A DNA stretch of 64,000 nucleotides from positions 535,065 through 599,064 of the forward strand of contig NW_004797458.1 of the NCBI RefSeq assembly GCF_000002075.1, written 5' to 3'. The stretch is from Aplysia californica. Taxonomy: Eukaryota > Mollusca > Gastropoda > Aplysiida > Aplysiidae. Both the position numbers and the translations under genes were made by a program. Below, one piece after another: positions 57,281 through 64,000 of this stretch (position 1 is its first letter; each line of letters opens with the position of its first letter). A model generated the notes under the pieces. It did not search any database. It was not told the DNA's origin and saw only the letters and a list, made by a program, of their open reading frames with translations.

Positions 57281-58508
57281 GATAACAGAAAAGGGTCGAG
57301 GGTCAGTTTTAAACACAGTCAAATCTGCTCTCAAGACAATCACTTGTACGAATGACCACTCCCCCTTGCGTTTTTTAAATGACACTACTGTCTATGACAA
57401 CCATATGTCTGAGATGAACACTTTTCTTCTCAATAATAGATGGTCACCTTTGACTTTGCGGTTGAACCTGTCCATAACAGTCACTCAAGATCACAAAGAA
57501 AACTGTTATAGAGAGGAGGCCACTATGCGAATGTTTCATTTTTTTTGTGTGCCCCATTTCATTTTTTTCCAAATTGTCATCTATCATCAGAAGCAGTTTC
57601 TTTGCATTGACTGAATGTATAAACTCAGCCTCACCGACTACGAGAACGGGAACAGGAAGGGGGGTTGGCTGAAAACTTCTGTAATTTGTTGTAAATGACC
57701 ATAATGATCAGGTTGGGAAGCTGTCTTGTGGCAAAAATGACAAGCCGCGTCTTCGTTGGGTAGGGGTTACTAAGGGCAGGTTAAGAATATAGGAAAGGCA
57801 AAAGTGTGTTAAGGAACAGTGGCCATCAGTACAGGTGACTTCTATGGAAAGCTGACCTTGAAAGCAGGTTCGACTGTGGTTTATTTATAGAGGTGTCTAG
57901 TATCTGATCGCTGATACTTAAAAAGGTAAAACAAAATTTTACAAAAATTCTAATATGGGTATGTGAGTGGTTGATAAATGACTGTGATTTCCTCCTTCTA
58001 CTTTTTTGTGCCATCTTATTCACATACATGATTTTATGTTCTACATGTACCCCCGTTAAATAATGTTGAAATGTGAAATTTCTGTAATGAGCTTTTTAAT
58101 TTTTAGAAAATGGAAAAGCTGAGCATAAATTATATTATGATTATTACTATGTAAATTTAGTCTTTGATATTTATTTTGGTTCCTGTGGAATTTCCTGTGA
58201 ACAATGCAACAAGCTTACTGGCATCTCATGAAATGAGATAAAGACCCAAAGGCACTCTTCAGCAACTACAATCATCCTTATCTCTGCTCCTCCTTTTTTG
58301 TGTTTACTAACAACACTTCTAATCTTCCACCCTTATGTAACCTAATTGTGTTGCAAGTGCTGTAAAACTCCTTCAAACAAAAACCTCTTTAGCGAAGCAT
58401 TTTTCTCTCAGCTGATACGAGAGTTCAGAGTTCTTTCTTCTGTTTCCTCCGCAGACCAACGCCACGTGCCCTGTGTGTCGTGCCGATGTCAAAGCAAAGT
58501 TTGTCTGA
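38564..58508 (+). CDS. RING-H2 E3 ubiquitin ligase (eight-exon gene)
   Basis: Exons 38564-39232 (ATG 38593), 45992-46191, 53202-53279, 53707-53800, 54379-54434, 55751-55783, 56954-57196 and 58455-58508 join with matching phases into 465 codons. Residues 1-213 are a disordered Ser/Asn/Arg-rich region. Near residue 240 [18 protein letters not shown] resembles a MIU-type ubiquitin-binding helix (inference). [20 protein letters not shown] precedes a C-terminal RING-H2 with ligands C416, C419, C434, H436, H439, C442, C453 and C456, and the protein ends nine residues later (ADVKAKFV). RING-H2 domains recruit an E2 and transfer ubiquitin. Position and the LA-ER-GE-like helix recall RNF38/RNF44, but orthology is unproven, so no symbol is given. 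All splice sites are GT-AG. Introns hold many transposons, including a full-length LINE in intron 2. Confidence 0.88.
39345..39540 (+). repeat. Short retroposon sharing the LINE tail (copy 1)
   Basis: GGGCGGTTGTTGGGTGCTCT, TTTTTTGTGTTTGTTACTCT and TATGACCTTATTGTGCTGCA + AGTGCTGTAA mark this family. The last block resembles the 3' end of the LINE at 46513-52447 (ATATGACCTTAGCAG... GCGCCGTAAAA). Confidence 0.75.
39845..40100 (-). repeat. tRNA-derived SINE (family C)
   Basis: On the minus strand an A-box (TGGTGGAGCGG, 40085-40075) and a perfect B-box (AGGTTCGAGCC, 40043-40033) are 30-odd bases apart in a Ser/Leu-tRNA-like head. A GC-rich body and AT tail extend to about 39845. The body is too long and stems too poor for a tRNA gene. 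Confidence 0.7.
40544..40756 (+). repeat. tRNA-derived SINE (family A, copy 2)
   Basis: A-box TGGTGTAGTGG at 40552-40562 and B-box AGTTCAAATCT at 40596-40606, about 33 bases apart as in a pol III promoter. The body shares CCCTCTCGGCCC and CTAAATGATCTAA blocks with 4121-4340. Confidence 0.75.
40790..41160. repeat. Compound CA/CT/CCCT microsatellite
   Basis: CA tract (40830-40862), CT tract (40887-41018) with CCCT variants, then more CA. Open frames across it are low-complexity artefacts. Confidence 0.95.
41986..42031. repeat. TGTCAC hexanucleotide repeat
   Basis: About seven slightly varied TGTCAC units. Confidence 0.8.
42098..42290 (+). repeat. Short retroposon sharing the LINE tail (copy 2)
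   Basis: Same block order as copy 1: GGGCGGTTGGCGGGTGTTCT to GATCTTATTGTTTTGCAAGT + GCCGTAAAAC. Confidence 0.75.
42405..43860 (-). mobile_element. RTE-type LINE 3' portion, split by a MITE
   Basis: Minus strand near 43840-43690 encodes [20 protein letters not shown] then [17 protein letters not shown], the FKYLG.....D motif of RTE-type reverse transcriptases. The C-terminal end near 42430 reads [17 protein letters not shown] and stop. The pogo-type element at 42760-43600 lies between. Decayed. Confidence 0.65.
42760..43600. mobile_element. Pogo/Tigger-type MITE inside the RTE LINE
   Basis: CAGTCGAACCTGCCTTAACG at the left, and the reverse of the right end, CAGTCGAACCTGTGTAAGAC, are inverted repeats. 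Subterminal units CTGTCTAAGACGGAA and CTGTATAAAACGGAA recur near both ends. 841 bp without transposase. TA lies directly at the right flank. Confidence 0.75.
43860..45991. other. Intron 1 remainder without recognised exon
   Basis: AT-rich with a G run at 44250-44270 and a GC-rich island at about 44935-45110. A direct repeat CTTCAGACGG.TTGCCGTCGAAATATCG-type occurs near 45340-45415. No splice-bounded exon was found. Confidence 0.4.
45992..46191 (+). CDS. RING-H2 gene exon 2
   Basis: Acceptor TTCTTTTAG, donor CGG|gtgagt; 200 bases entering at phase 1 and leaving at phase 0. Encodes [14 protein letters not shown] through [14 protein letters not shown] to LLSFQNRR. Confidence 0.85.
46589..46632 (+). 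promoter_or_regulatory. Perfect 14-bp stem-loop in the LINE 5'UTR
   Basis: GTGTCGCACACGGA (46589-46602) pairs fully with TCCGTGTGCGACAC (46619-46632) around a 16-base loop. Role unknown; a structured leader or RNP binding site is possible. Confidence 0.8.
47086..48590 (+). CDS. LINE ORF1, zinc-knuckle RNA-binding protein (frame-shifted)
   Basis: Starts [14 protein letters not shown]. Three knuckles follow: [28 protein letters not shown] and a variant [15 protein letters not shown], the usual nucleic-acid-binding block of I/Jockey ORF1. The frame changes twice, at a C run near 48045-48052 and another near 48370-48378. The protein-like sequence goes on in the next frame each time ([13 protein letters not shown]; then a Ser/Pro/Lys-rich tail ending KQKPKKS). 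A 17-residue or so poly-Ser lies at 48225-48276. Both shifts sit in C homopolymers, so sequencing error is as likely as mutation. Confidence 0.8.
48590..52079 (+). CDS. LINE ORF2, endonuclease-reverse transcriptase-RNase H (broken)
   Basis: ATG at 48590 overlaps the ORF1 stop (TAATG). The N-terminal APE-type endonuclease shows [26 protein letters not shown] and DHFPILL. The reverse transcriptase shows [25 protein letters not shown] and LYVDDFLI (YVDD catalytic box). RNase H shows [26 protein letters not shown] and [21 protein letters not shown] frameshift with small deletion near 50185 breaks the RT between LSGQ and [14 protein letters not shown] at 51861 precedes a continued frame ([27 protein letters not shown]) and a second stop falls near 52077. 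Not functional as sequenced. Confidence 0.85.
52660..52730. repeat. AT microsatellite
   Basis: About 35 AT/TA units. Confidence 0.95.
52860..52975. mobile_element. Possible TTAA-type MITE right end
   Basis: GGCATGGCAGCGAAGAGG followed by TTAA; on the other strand TTAACCTCTTCGCTGCCATG resembles piggyBac-like termini seen at 56880. No left end identified. Confidence 0.35.
53008..53162 (+). repeat. Short retroposon sharing the LINE tail (copy 3)
   Basis: GGGTGGTTGGTGGGTGTTTT to ATGACCTAATTGTGCTGCAG. It ends about 40 bases before exon 3 of the RING-H2 gene. Confidence 0.75.
53202..53279 (+). CDS. RING-H2 gene exon 3
   Basis: Acceptor TTTCCCTAG, donor AAT|gtaagt; 78 bases in phase 0. Encodes [19 protein letters not shown] then ASNGRRN, basic and proline-rich. 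Confidence 0.75.
53463..53635 (+). repeat. Short retroposon sharing the LINE tail (copy 4)
   Basis: GGGTGGTTGGCGGGTGTTCT to ATATGACCTTATTGTGTTGC + AAGTGCCGTAAA; in the intron between exons 3 and 4. Confidence 0.75.
53707..53800 (+). CDS. RING-H2 gene exon 4
   Basis: Acceptor TTCTCACAG, donor ATGC|gtgagt; 94 bases. Encodes [19 protein letters not shown] to EGDDDHM and leaves at phase 1. Confidence 0.75.
54008..54185 (+). repeat. Short retroposon sharing the LINE tail (copy 5, diverged)
   Basis: Same block order but more diverged; tail GATGCAGGTACTGTAAAACT. Confidence 0.6.
54379..54434 (+). CDS. RING-H2 gene exon 5
   Basis: Acceptor TCTCCTTAG, donor GAG|gtcagt; 56 bases restoring phase 0. 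Encodes (P)[18 protein letters not shown]. Confidence 0.7.
55262..55500. repeat. GC-rich repeat-like block in intron 5
   Basis: A GGGGCGCTGCCCCTGGACCC and GGGGGCCTCTGCGGCCCCC block with strong self-complementarity in an AT-rich intron. Likely part of a repeat; family unknown. Confidence 0.35.
55751..55783 (+). CDS. RING-H2 gene exon 6 (micro-exon)
   Basis: 33 bases between CTTGTTTCAG and GAG|gtgaga, phase 0, encoding [11 protein letters not shown]. Small, but both splice sites are strong and the frame is kept. Confidence 0.65.
56326..56876. mobile_element. TTAA-flanked (piggyBac-like) MITE
   Basis: Left TTAA then AAAACCGCTTCGTTGCC; right end (reverse) TTAATTCAACCCTTTCGTTGCC. The ends share C(C)CTTTCGTTGCC. 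0.55 kb, no transposase, with a 23-bp tandem duplication (GAAGACCCAGTGCCCGAAAT...) at 56692-56740. It stops shortly before RING-H2 exon 7. Confidence 0.6.
56954..57196 (+). CDS. RING-H2 gene exon 7 (most of the RING)
   Basis: Acceptor TCCCCTCAG, donor AAG|gtgagg; 243 bases. Encodes [20 protein letters not shown] and the first six zinc ligands: CNIC, then CKHDFHKDC. Confidence 0.9.
57198..57284. repeat. GT then GA microsatellite
   Basis: Begins almost at the exon 7 donor: GT-rich 57210-57260, GA 57261-57282. Confidence 0.9.
57628..57659 (+). pseudogene. Partial copy of RING-H2 exon 7 inside intron 7
   Basis: 32 bases match 57108-57139 of exon 7 with two differences (GCCTCACCGACTACGAGAAC + GGGAACAGGAAG). 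No flanking splice sites; not a usable exon. Confidence 0.7.
58255..58380 (+). repeat. Short retroposon sharing the LINE tail (copy 6, partial)
   Basis: Only the 3' half: TCCTTTTTTGTGTTTACTAA to CCTAATTGTGTTGCAAGTGC + TGTAAAAC. Directly before the last RING-H2 exon. A seventh copy may begin at the window's right edge (63965-64000). Confidence 0.65.
58455..58508 (+). CDS. RING-H2 gene exon 8 (last ligands and stop)
   Basis: Acceptor TTCCTCCGCAG; encodes [17 protein letters not shown] and TGA. Supplies the final CPVC zinc ligands. Confidence 0.9.
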   Translation, partial: TNATCPVCRADVKAKFV

Positions 58509-58893
58509 AGTCCTGATGTGTCATGCCCGGTGCAAGTCAAGTCCCTTAGGTTCCTTTTCTAGTTTATATTTCACTTTTAATTAATTGTCGTTGATAATGA
58601 TGAGGATGATGGTAATGATGATACTAACATGTGTTGTGGATGAGACTGAGAGGGGGCTGTCTGTTGGTGCTGTTGTTGTCAGTGGTGTCAGTGATGATTG
58701 GACGATGATTTATGGTGACCTGTAGCCACCTAAAGGTGTTGTTGTTGTGTGACTGATAGTGACACTGTCTGTGTATTGAAAGTCCTTTGTTGAGAAAGAG
58801 TGTCAGAAAATGTCATTGATAGTGGTGGGGATGACAATGCGTTGTTTATCCGGAATCTTCTCTCACTCTCAGCTGGGAGGTTCAAATATCTGC
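58509..58893 (+). other. 3' flank or 3'UTR of the RING-H2 gene
   Basis: Follows the stop codon. Contains GATGAT and TGTTGTTG runs. No clear AATAAA was picked out, so the transcript end is unknown. Confidence 0.4.
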
Positions 58894-59036
58894 ATGTGAA
58901 GTAGAGGTGGGTGCTAGTCGAGTCGGTACTGGCTAATATCGAGTACGCTATCGACTAAGAAAGCCCAAAATCGATTAGTACCAGGTACTTATTAAGATTA
59001 AACAAGGGGATGTAACAAAAGTTTCTAACTGTAATA

Positions 59037-59979
59037 CAGTAGTCTCTGCCACGGTGCACGGGAGGGCTATTCAGCGTGTGTTCATACGGAGCATGCGTTT
59101 ACATGTACCTTTGCAAAGGGAAGAAGGGACGCAGTTATCTCATGCCTTGATATTCTAGTGACATCCCTTGGAGGTAAAGACACAAAGGCACTCCTTTGCC
59201 GGATAATGTGACCACACGTGACTGTTTCGAGAAGGATGCCCGACTGTGGTGAAGAACACAAAAGGCGTTGAATGGGCTTTGGGCGTCAATGTAATTATGT
59301 GCACCGTAGAATGTCGGGAACAGATAGCATAAGAGGAAACCGTTGGTGATAGTCATAGGAGATGACGGCCCAGCCACGTGGCTTTTCAAGCGACCTACCC
59401 CGACCATAAATTCATGAACGACATCAGATTCATAGATCTCTACATTCAGAGAAACATTTGTCTTGTGATTCGTTGAACAAGTACGTTATAAGTTCTTCGA
59501 GCGCAGCTTATTAGGCTTACTTGACTAATTCTATAGAGGCCTATCTAGTGTTTTACAGCATTCACATGTATAGTGCATCGTAGGTCTAGGTTTAACTAAA
59601 CATTACTTGCAGTCTCCCAAACACCAGTCAGAAATTTTCTCTCTAAGATGCATTTCCAGTGACCAATCAAAAAACATTTCAGTCCCCCAACCCTCCCACA
59701 TTTCACCGATATCCTAGACCTATGTACTGTCTTGGGAAAATTGGGTATGAAAACGCTGTCTATCACTCTCTTTGTTCGGCGTAAGGGGCAGTCTCACCAA
59801 ATATCCGGTTTTCAAGGCATGTCTTATGCAAGCGTGTTCCGCAGATCAGAGCGTGCGTTTAGAGAAAGTGACTGCGTTTGTATGTCTAAATGAAAGAGTA
59901 AAAACACTGTCATTTGACGAAAGTGTGCGTTTGAGCGCAGCGTGTATTTGTAGGGTGTGCGTTTAGGCGGAGACTACTG
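59037..59979. mobile_element. Pogo-type MITE, complete, nested
   Basis: CAGTAGTCTCTGCC at the left and GGCGGAGACTACTG at the right, with TA on both sides (59035-59036, 59980-59981). Subterminal GTGCGTTTA repeats near the right end. 943 bp, no transposase. Same terminus as the element starting at 17932. Confidence 0.85.
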
Positions 59980-60039
59980 TAATGTCGATCACTTTTCACT
60001 ATGGCCTTCGAGGCCACGAAATGCAGTATTGGGCCAGCA

Positions 60040-60130
60040 TGTTTTTTTTTAATTTAGTTTTTTTGGGGTTTGTTTTTATTTTTTATTTTATTTTTTTAAA
60101 AAATTTTTTTTGGGGGGGGGGGGGGGGGCA
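60040..60130. repeat. Poly-T/poly-G tract
   Basis: T-rich run followed by about 18 Gs. Confidence 0.85.
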
Positions 60131-60426
60131 GGGCTTCATTTTTCCTCCCTTCTTTTTATTTCTATTTTAGCAGTACCCGCGAATGTTGCCTTCTGAATTT
60201 TGGGGATCAACTGCATTCATGGACTCTTTGAATTCTTCCAAGTTCCACCATGGAAATCGGTTGCATGTCTTTGTATATTTATCATGGACTATAGTTTTTC
60301 AGTCAGCAGTATTATCAATGCTTTTTAGTAAAAAAAAAAATTTCCCAACAATCCAAAACTTGAATATTGATTAGTATCGACTAAACGGTGAAAATATCTA
60401 AGTACTTACTAAGGGGTCACTCTTAA

Positions 60427-61288
60427 CTCACTCGCTGCCGGCGCCTTTTCTCAGACTAAGCCGCTGCCTGCCTGCTATTTCTTACTTTTTTGAAAATCCA
60501 GTTACTCTGTACATATTTATGTTAGATTTATGAAAATTGGCCAGTTTCAGTAAGAGATGTTGAGCTTTACAGAACAGGAAGAATTTTGACTCTCTCTTAT
60601 TTTGTTCATGTTTTATGCTTTTCAAAAAACAACAAAGTTTGGCCAAACTTGCCAGTAAAATATTTTTACTGTTATGTGAGAGTGTTGCTGTTTCTGTCCT
60701 AAAATACACACAAAGTATATAACAAAACAAAGAAAACTAAATTGATAAGTTTATGATGACTTTGCCTAGATGCATGAATCATTTCATTAGTCATCGTATT
60801 AGACTCTAGTACTACGGTAGTACTAGACTCTAGTACTAGCCCACTGCTGACAGGTGATCTGCCTCTTTCTCTCATCTCAAACTACCATTATTTAACACTG
60901 CATCATCTGAATCAGATTTCATTGAATCATAAATGGATTCAGAATCTCTAAAATTACGAGCCATTTTGGCATGAGCATCGCAGTAGGGTTTGGTCCACTT
61001 CGGCACTTTGGCCGCCCGATGTTCAAAACAAAACCCATCTAAGTAGGACACAGGGAACTCCCGTTCCAAAAATAGGCAGAACTTCAAGGGAAATCATTCT
61101 AAAATAAAGTGAAACTGCTGTTAGTGGTCAAAGGGATGTTACTCTAGTAATTGGGCTATGCCGTTGCCGCATATGTCGGCAATTAGTAGAAATAAAGAGG
61201 AAAATATGCGACCGACAGGGGTGCAGTAGCGGCGGTGAGCGGTCGCCGCCTATTGACCGACTCAGGTGTGGCAATGGCGGTGAGTGAG
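60427..61288. mobile_element. TTAA-flanked (piggyBac-like) MITE, nested
   Basis: TTAA on both sides (60423-60426, 61289-61292). Termini CTCACTCGCTGCCGGCGCC and (reverse) CTCACTCACCGCCATTGCC match at 14 of 19. A minus-strand frame at 61087-60872 carries SDSDDAV and WTKPYCDAHAKMARNF, possibly a leftover of an ancestral coding region. Confidence 0.65.
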
Positions 61289-61331
61289 TTAACAAGTACT
61301 GAGTACTGGTGTCCATTAATGCCCACCACTA

Positions 61332-64000
61332 TTGTGAAGTACTCTGTCTCAAAAGATCCAGGTGTGTGCGTGTGTTGGTGAGGGATCTTCTATATTTTTG
61401 TAGAAGAATTGTTCAATGCCTTTAAGCATTTTGTAACTGATATTCCAAAGTAATCCTGCTGATATGAACCACCACGCGTGAAAGTGTGAAGAACGTGAGC
61501 TTTTGTTTGTTGAAAATTGCTCAAAATAATGTGTAAGTGAGATAAAAATCTATACATGTATTTTAATGTACACCAAATGATTTTTTAGTAAGCTCTTGGT
61601 GAAATATTAGCCTGAGTACAGTGGTAGCCCACTGTTTCCTGGAGCTGTCTGTCAGAAATATCAGTCTGTGTGTGTGTTTGTGTGTATGTATGCGCGATTG
61701 TATACATGGAAAACTTCACTTACATATGGGTTACGATACCAGAATCTTATGTAGGCGTACATACAGTAGAGTCCACGTATCTCGAACACGAAAATCACAA
61801 CCTCTCGGGTATCTCGAATGTAATGCTCGGCCCCATTTCAGTCCCTATGTTTTCTTTGTATTGACTTCACGGAGTTCCCGAACACTCGGAATGCACAACA
61901 CTCAGATCTTGAACAAATCCACTTCGCATTTTCAAATAAAGACCTGGCTATACAGCCACAAGAGGCTAGAGGAATGGGGAGGGAGGGGGTTGGGGAGTGA
62001 TGCTGCCCGCACCGCTCGCCATGCGTGCAATCATGCTGTGAGACACTCGCGGCGTAACGAGGTGTAACTTTCTGTAAGCCAATGAAATGAGAGGAAAGGG
62101 ATGACATGAGTCGGCTGTGCACACGTGAGATTTTCTGCTTTCCACTTTCATTCATCTTCTTGCTTTCACACCGTCAACACTTTCATCAAGGGAGCTAACC
62201 GCGTATTTTATTTTAATGTACTTTTTACCCCCTTGATTTTTCTCTATTTCTTTGTATTTGAGGCATTCACAGACATGACGAATTACGGAAATTTCAAACA
62301 CTATTTCCTGTCCCCGACGAATTGGTACAAAATTGTCCCTTGTTCTTTGTAAGTTACTCTTTTTGTGCTTTCATATTTTTCGTTCTGTAAGATTTGTTTT
62401 TTCCTTTTTATTTTGTGGTGAGCTTTACCGTTATATCATATCAAATATGTTTCACTGTGTTCATTGCGAATATCATTTACTACTCCATATCACAGAGATC
62501 AGATGAGTACCAATATAAAATGCATTTGTCAGCTGTTAGTTTACAAAGTTGCGCGCAAAAGGGAAGTTTTGTTTTATTTCTGATATTATTTTGTTCTTGC
62601 TGTCGGTCATTTTCAAATGTGTTCAATACTTACTTCCAAAATGCTCACAACATAATGATTTGGTATATGGGGGAAGAATTATGACTTGTTTGAGTGAATT
62701 TTGAGTGTGATTTTTTTTACTTTTAAACTGAAAGAAATGTATGTCTTCTTCTATTTCATCTTTAAATGTACATCCTAGTCTTCGGTGTGAAGGCTGCTGC
62801 TTGCCACTAGTCCTCCAGGTTCTTTACAGATTTGGGGCTCCCTGCCTTGCCTGGTTATGGCCCATATCTTCTAAGAGCTTCGTGCTTTGAAAAGGATTGG
62901 AATATTATACGATTTGCTGTCTGGCCGCCGGTTCTGGGTGGGTACTGCTCTGAGATGCGGATCCTGAACTTTGTGTACAGATGGTGTTCCAGGTGGTTGT
63001 GGTCTGTTCTGAATCTGAAGCAAACTACCTGGCCTTGACAGGTGAAAAGGTGGCAAGCGTCTTAAAAAAAAATAACATAAAAAAACATGAGACGTCTGTG
63101 GTGAAGTGAAGTGGTAGTAGTAGTAGGGATCGGTCTGCTTAAGTTGTAGCGTGGGTGTTGTTCCTTCTGCTTTGCTTGTAGCCCGATTTTGATGACACTT
63201 TTGACCTTCAAATAGATTTATCCTTTTTTCAGGCTGCCCTGATCGAGACCCTTCTTATGTGAAGGAATTGATTTCAATCTTTAAATCAGAGGCACCATGG
63301 CATAGATAATTATTTAAAGTGTTTACAATGACATTAAACCGTCCGGTAGCATCTGGCGGGCCGCATTTGGTGAGTTCATGCGTTTAACAATTTGTTTATT
63401 GCCTGTATAGTTTTTGTTTTGAACTGGTCAGCTGAATGTGTAATGCTATGGGCATTTCAGTTAACATAATGTTATGTTATAACTGATGTCTTATAAATTG
63501 TCCATTTGATATATATATATATAATCTTGAACATGTAATTTTCCTGCTAGTGTAAAGAGTAATGTAGGGTTTGTAAATCATCTTATTATATTTGCTCAGA
63601 TTGTGAATTTTCTCTTGATATTCACTTGTGGTGGGAGAGCGAGTGCTACCGGTAAGTTCTCTGACTGCTATACCCTGTCACTTCTTTTTTTTTCCTGTTT
63701 TTCCTCCAGCTCTAAATGATCATTATCTTAATGAGATGTTTTTTTAAAACTCAAACTAGCATTTCTTGCGTACGTCTCGATTTCATGTACACATAACTTG
63801 TTTCACAATGCCCCCCCCCCCCCCCCCGGGGCAGTGCTACTGACTGAAGTGTCTTTAGGCCATTCCAAAAGGAGGGGATGTTAACATGTTCTTATGCACA
63901 GTAGAATTGTAAATGAGCTGATTTATCAATGTCATGCTCATACTGTGCCTGAACAACATAGGGGGAACTGCTGCTTTTTCTTTCCTCATCCTTACTATCG
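61332..64000. other. Right flank without recognised gene
   Basis: No splice-bounded exon identified. A pogo-like left end (TA then CAGTAGAGTCCACGTATCTC) starts at 61764 with TATCTCGAA subterminal repeats, but no right end was found. A poly-C run lies at 63810-63827. Confidence 0.4.

Larger units (their letters stand above)
58902..61331. mobile_element. hAT-like non-autonomous element with nested insertions
   Basis: Left TAGAGGTGGGTGC and right (reverse) TAGTGGTGGGCAT are hAT-style ends. Flanks ATGTGAAG and TTGTGAAG are a 7/8 match to an 8-bp duplication. Both inner ends carry repeated TACT/AGTACT units (GTACTGG, TCGAGTAC, AGTACTGAGTACT). Two other elements lie inside (59037-59979 and 60427-61288), so the core is about 0.6 kb. 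Confidence 0.65.

Noticed and set aside
62832-63038. Plus-strand frame after the RING-H2 gene
   Set aside because: No motif, no splice evidence; may be untranslated transcript or intergenic.
1-64000. CRISPR array, bacterial operon or prophage-like content
   Set aside because: Spliced genes, LINE/SINE content and microsatellites show an animal genome; the tandem arrays at 25 and 35 kb lack the repeat-spacer regularity of CRISPR.

Overview
The window reads as 64 kb of a repeat-rich animal genome, most likely a lophotrochozoan and probably a gastropod mollusc. The grounds are spliced genes with short exons and kilobase introns, a p67phox-like NADPH-oxidase activator, I/Nimb-type and RTE-type LINEs, many TA- and TTAA-flanked MITEs, tRNA-derived SINEs and long GT/CA microsatellites. 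The species call is inference. Two host genes could be built from splice-consistent exons; nearly everything else is mobile DNA sitting in their introns or between them.

1-6.5 kb: no gene; an RTE LINE 3' end, two tRNA-derived SINE copies and CR1/L2-type tails. 6.5-24.3 kb, minus strand: an NCF2/p67phox/NOXA1-like gene with seven visible exons. The TPR and activation-domain parts align well with human p67phox. The last exon encodes a proline-rich tail in place of the usual SH3-PB1-SH3. One expected TPR exon is missing and very likely lies in the 719-base N gap at 18405-19123. Its last intron holds a 4.0 kb ZBED5-type hAT transposon with an exact 8-bp target duplication, itself invaded by an L2-type LINE fragment and carrying a 188-bp identical inverted copy of its own right end plus host flank.

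24.3-38.5 kb: no host gene found. Two arrays of a palindrome-bearing tandem repeat (25.1-25.7 and 35.0-36.1 kb) flank a cluster of short inverted-repeat elements sharing a GTAAGGG...CGACGAATG end. A young Ty3/Gypsy LTR retrotransposon (28.6-33.4 kb) lies inside that cluster. A pogo-type MITE follows at 36.7 kb.

38.5-58.5 kb, plus strand: an eight-exon RING-H2 E3 ubiquitin ligase gene (465 codons, phases all consistent). Its introns contain SINEs, an RTE LINE split by a pogo-type MITE, and a full-length 5.9 kb I/Nimb-type LINE (12-bp target duplication) with ORF1 and ORF2 overlapping as TAATG. At least six copies of a short repeat share a 3' tail with that LINE. 58.5-64 kb: 3' flank with a hAT-like element holding a nested pogo-type MITE and a nested TTAA-flanked MITE.

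The two genes are not obviously related in function. The first would supply the cytosolic activator of a superoxide-generating NOX enzyme, the second would ubiquitinate unknown substrates.
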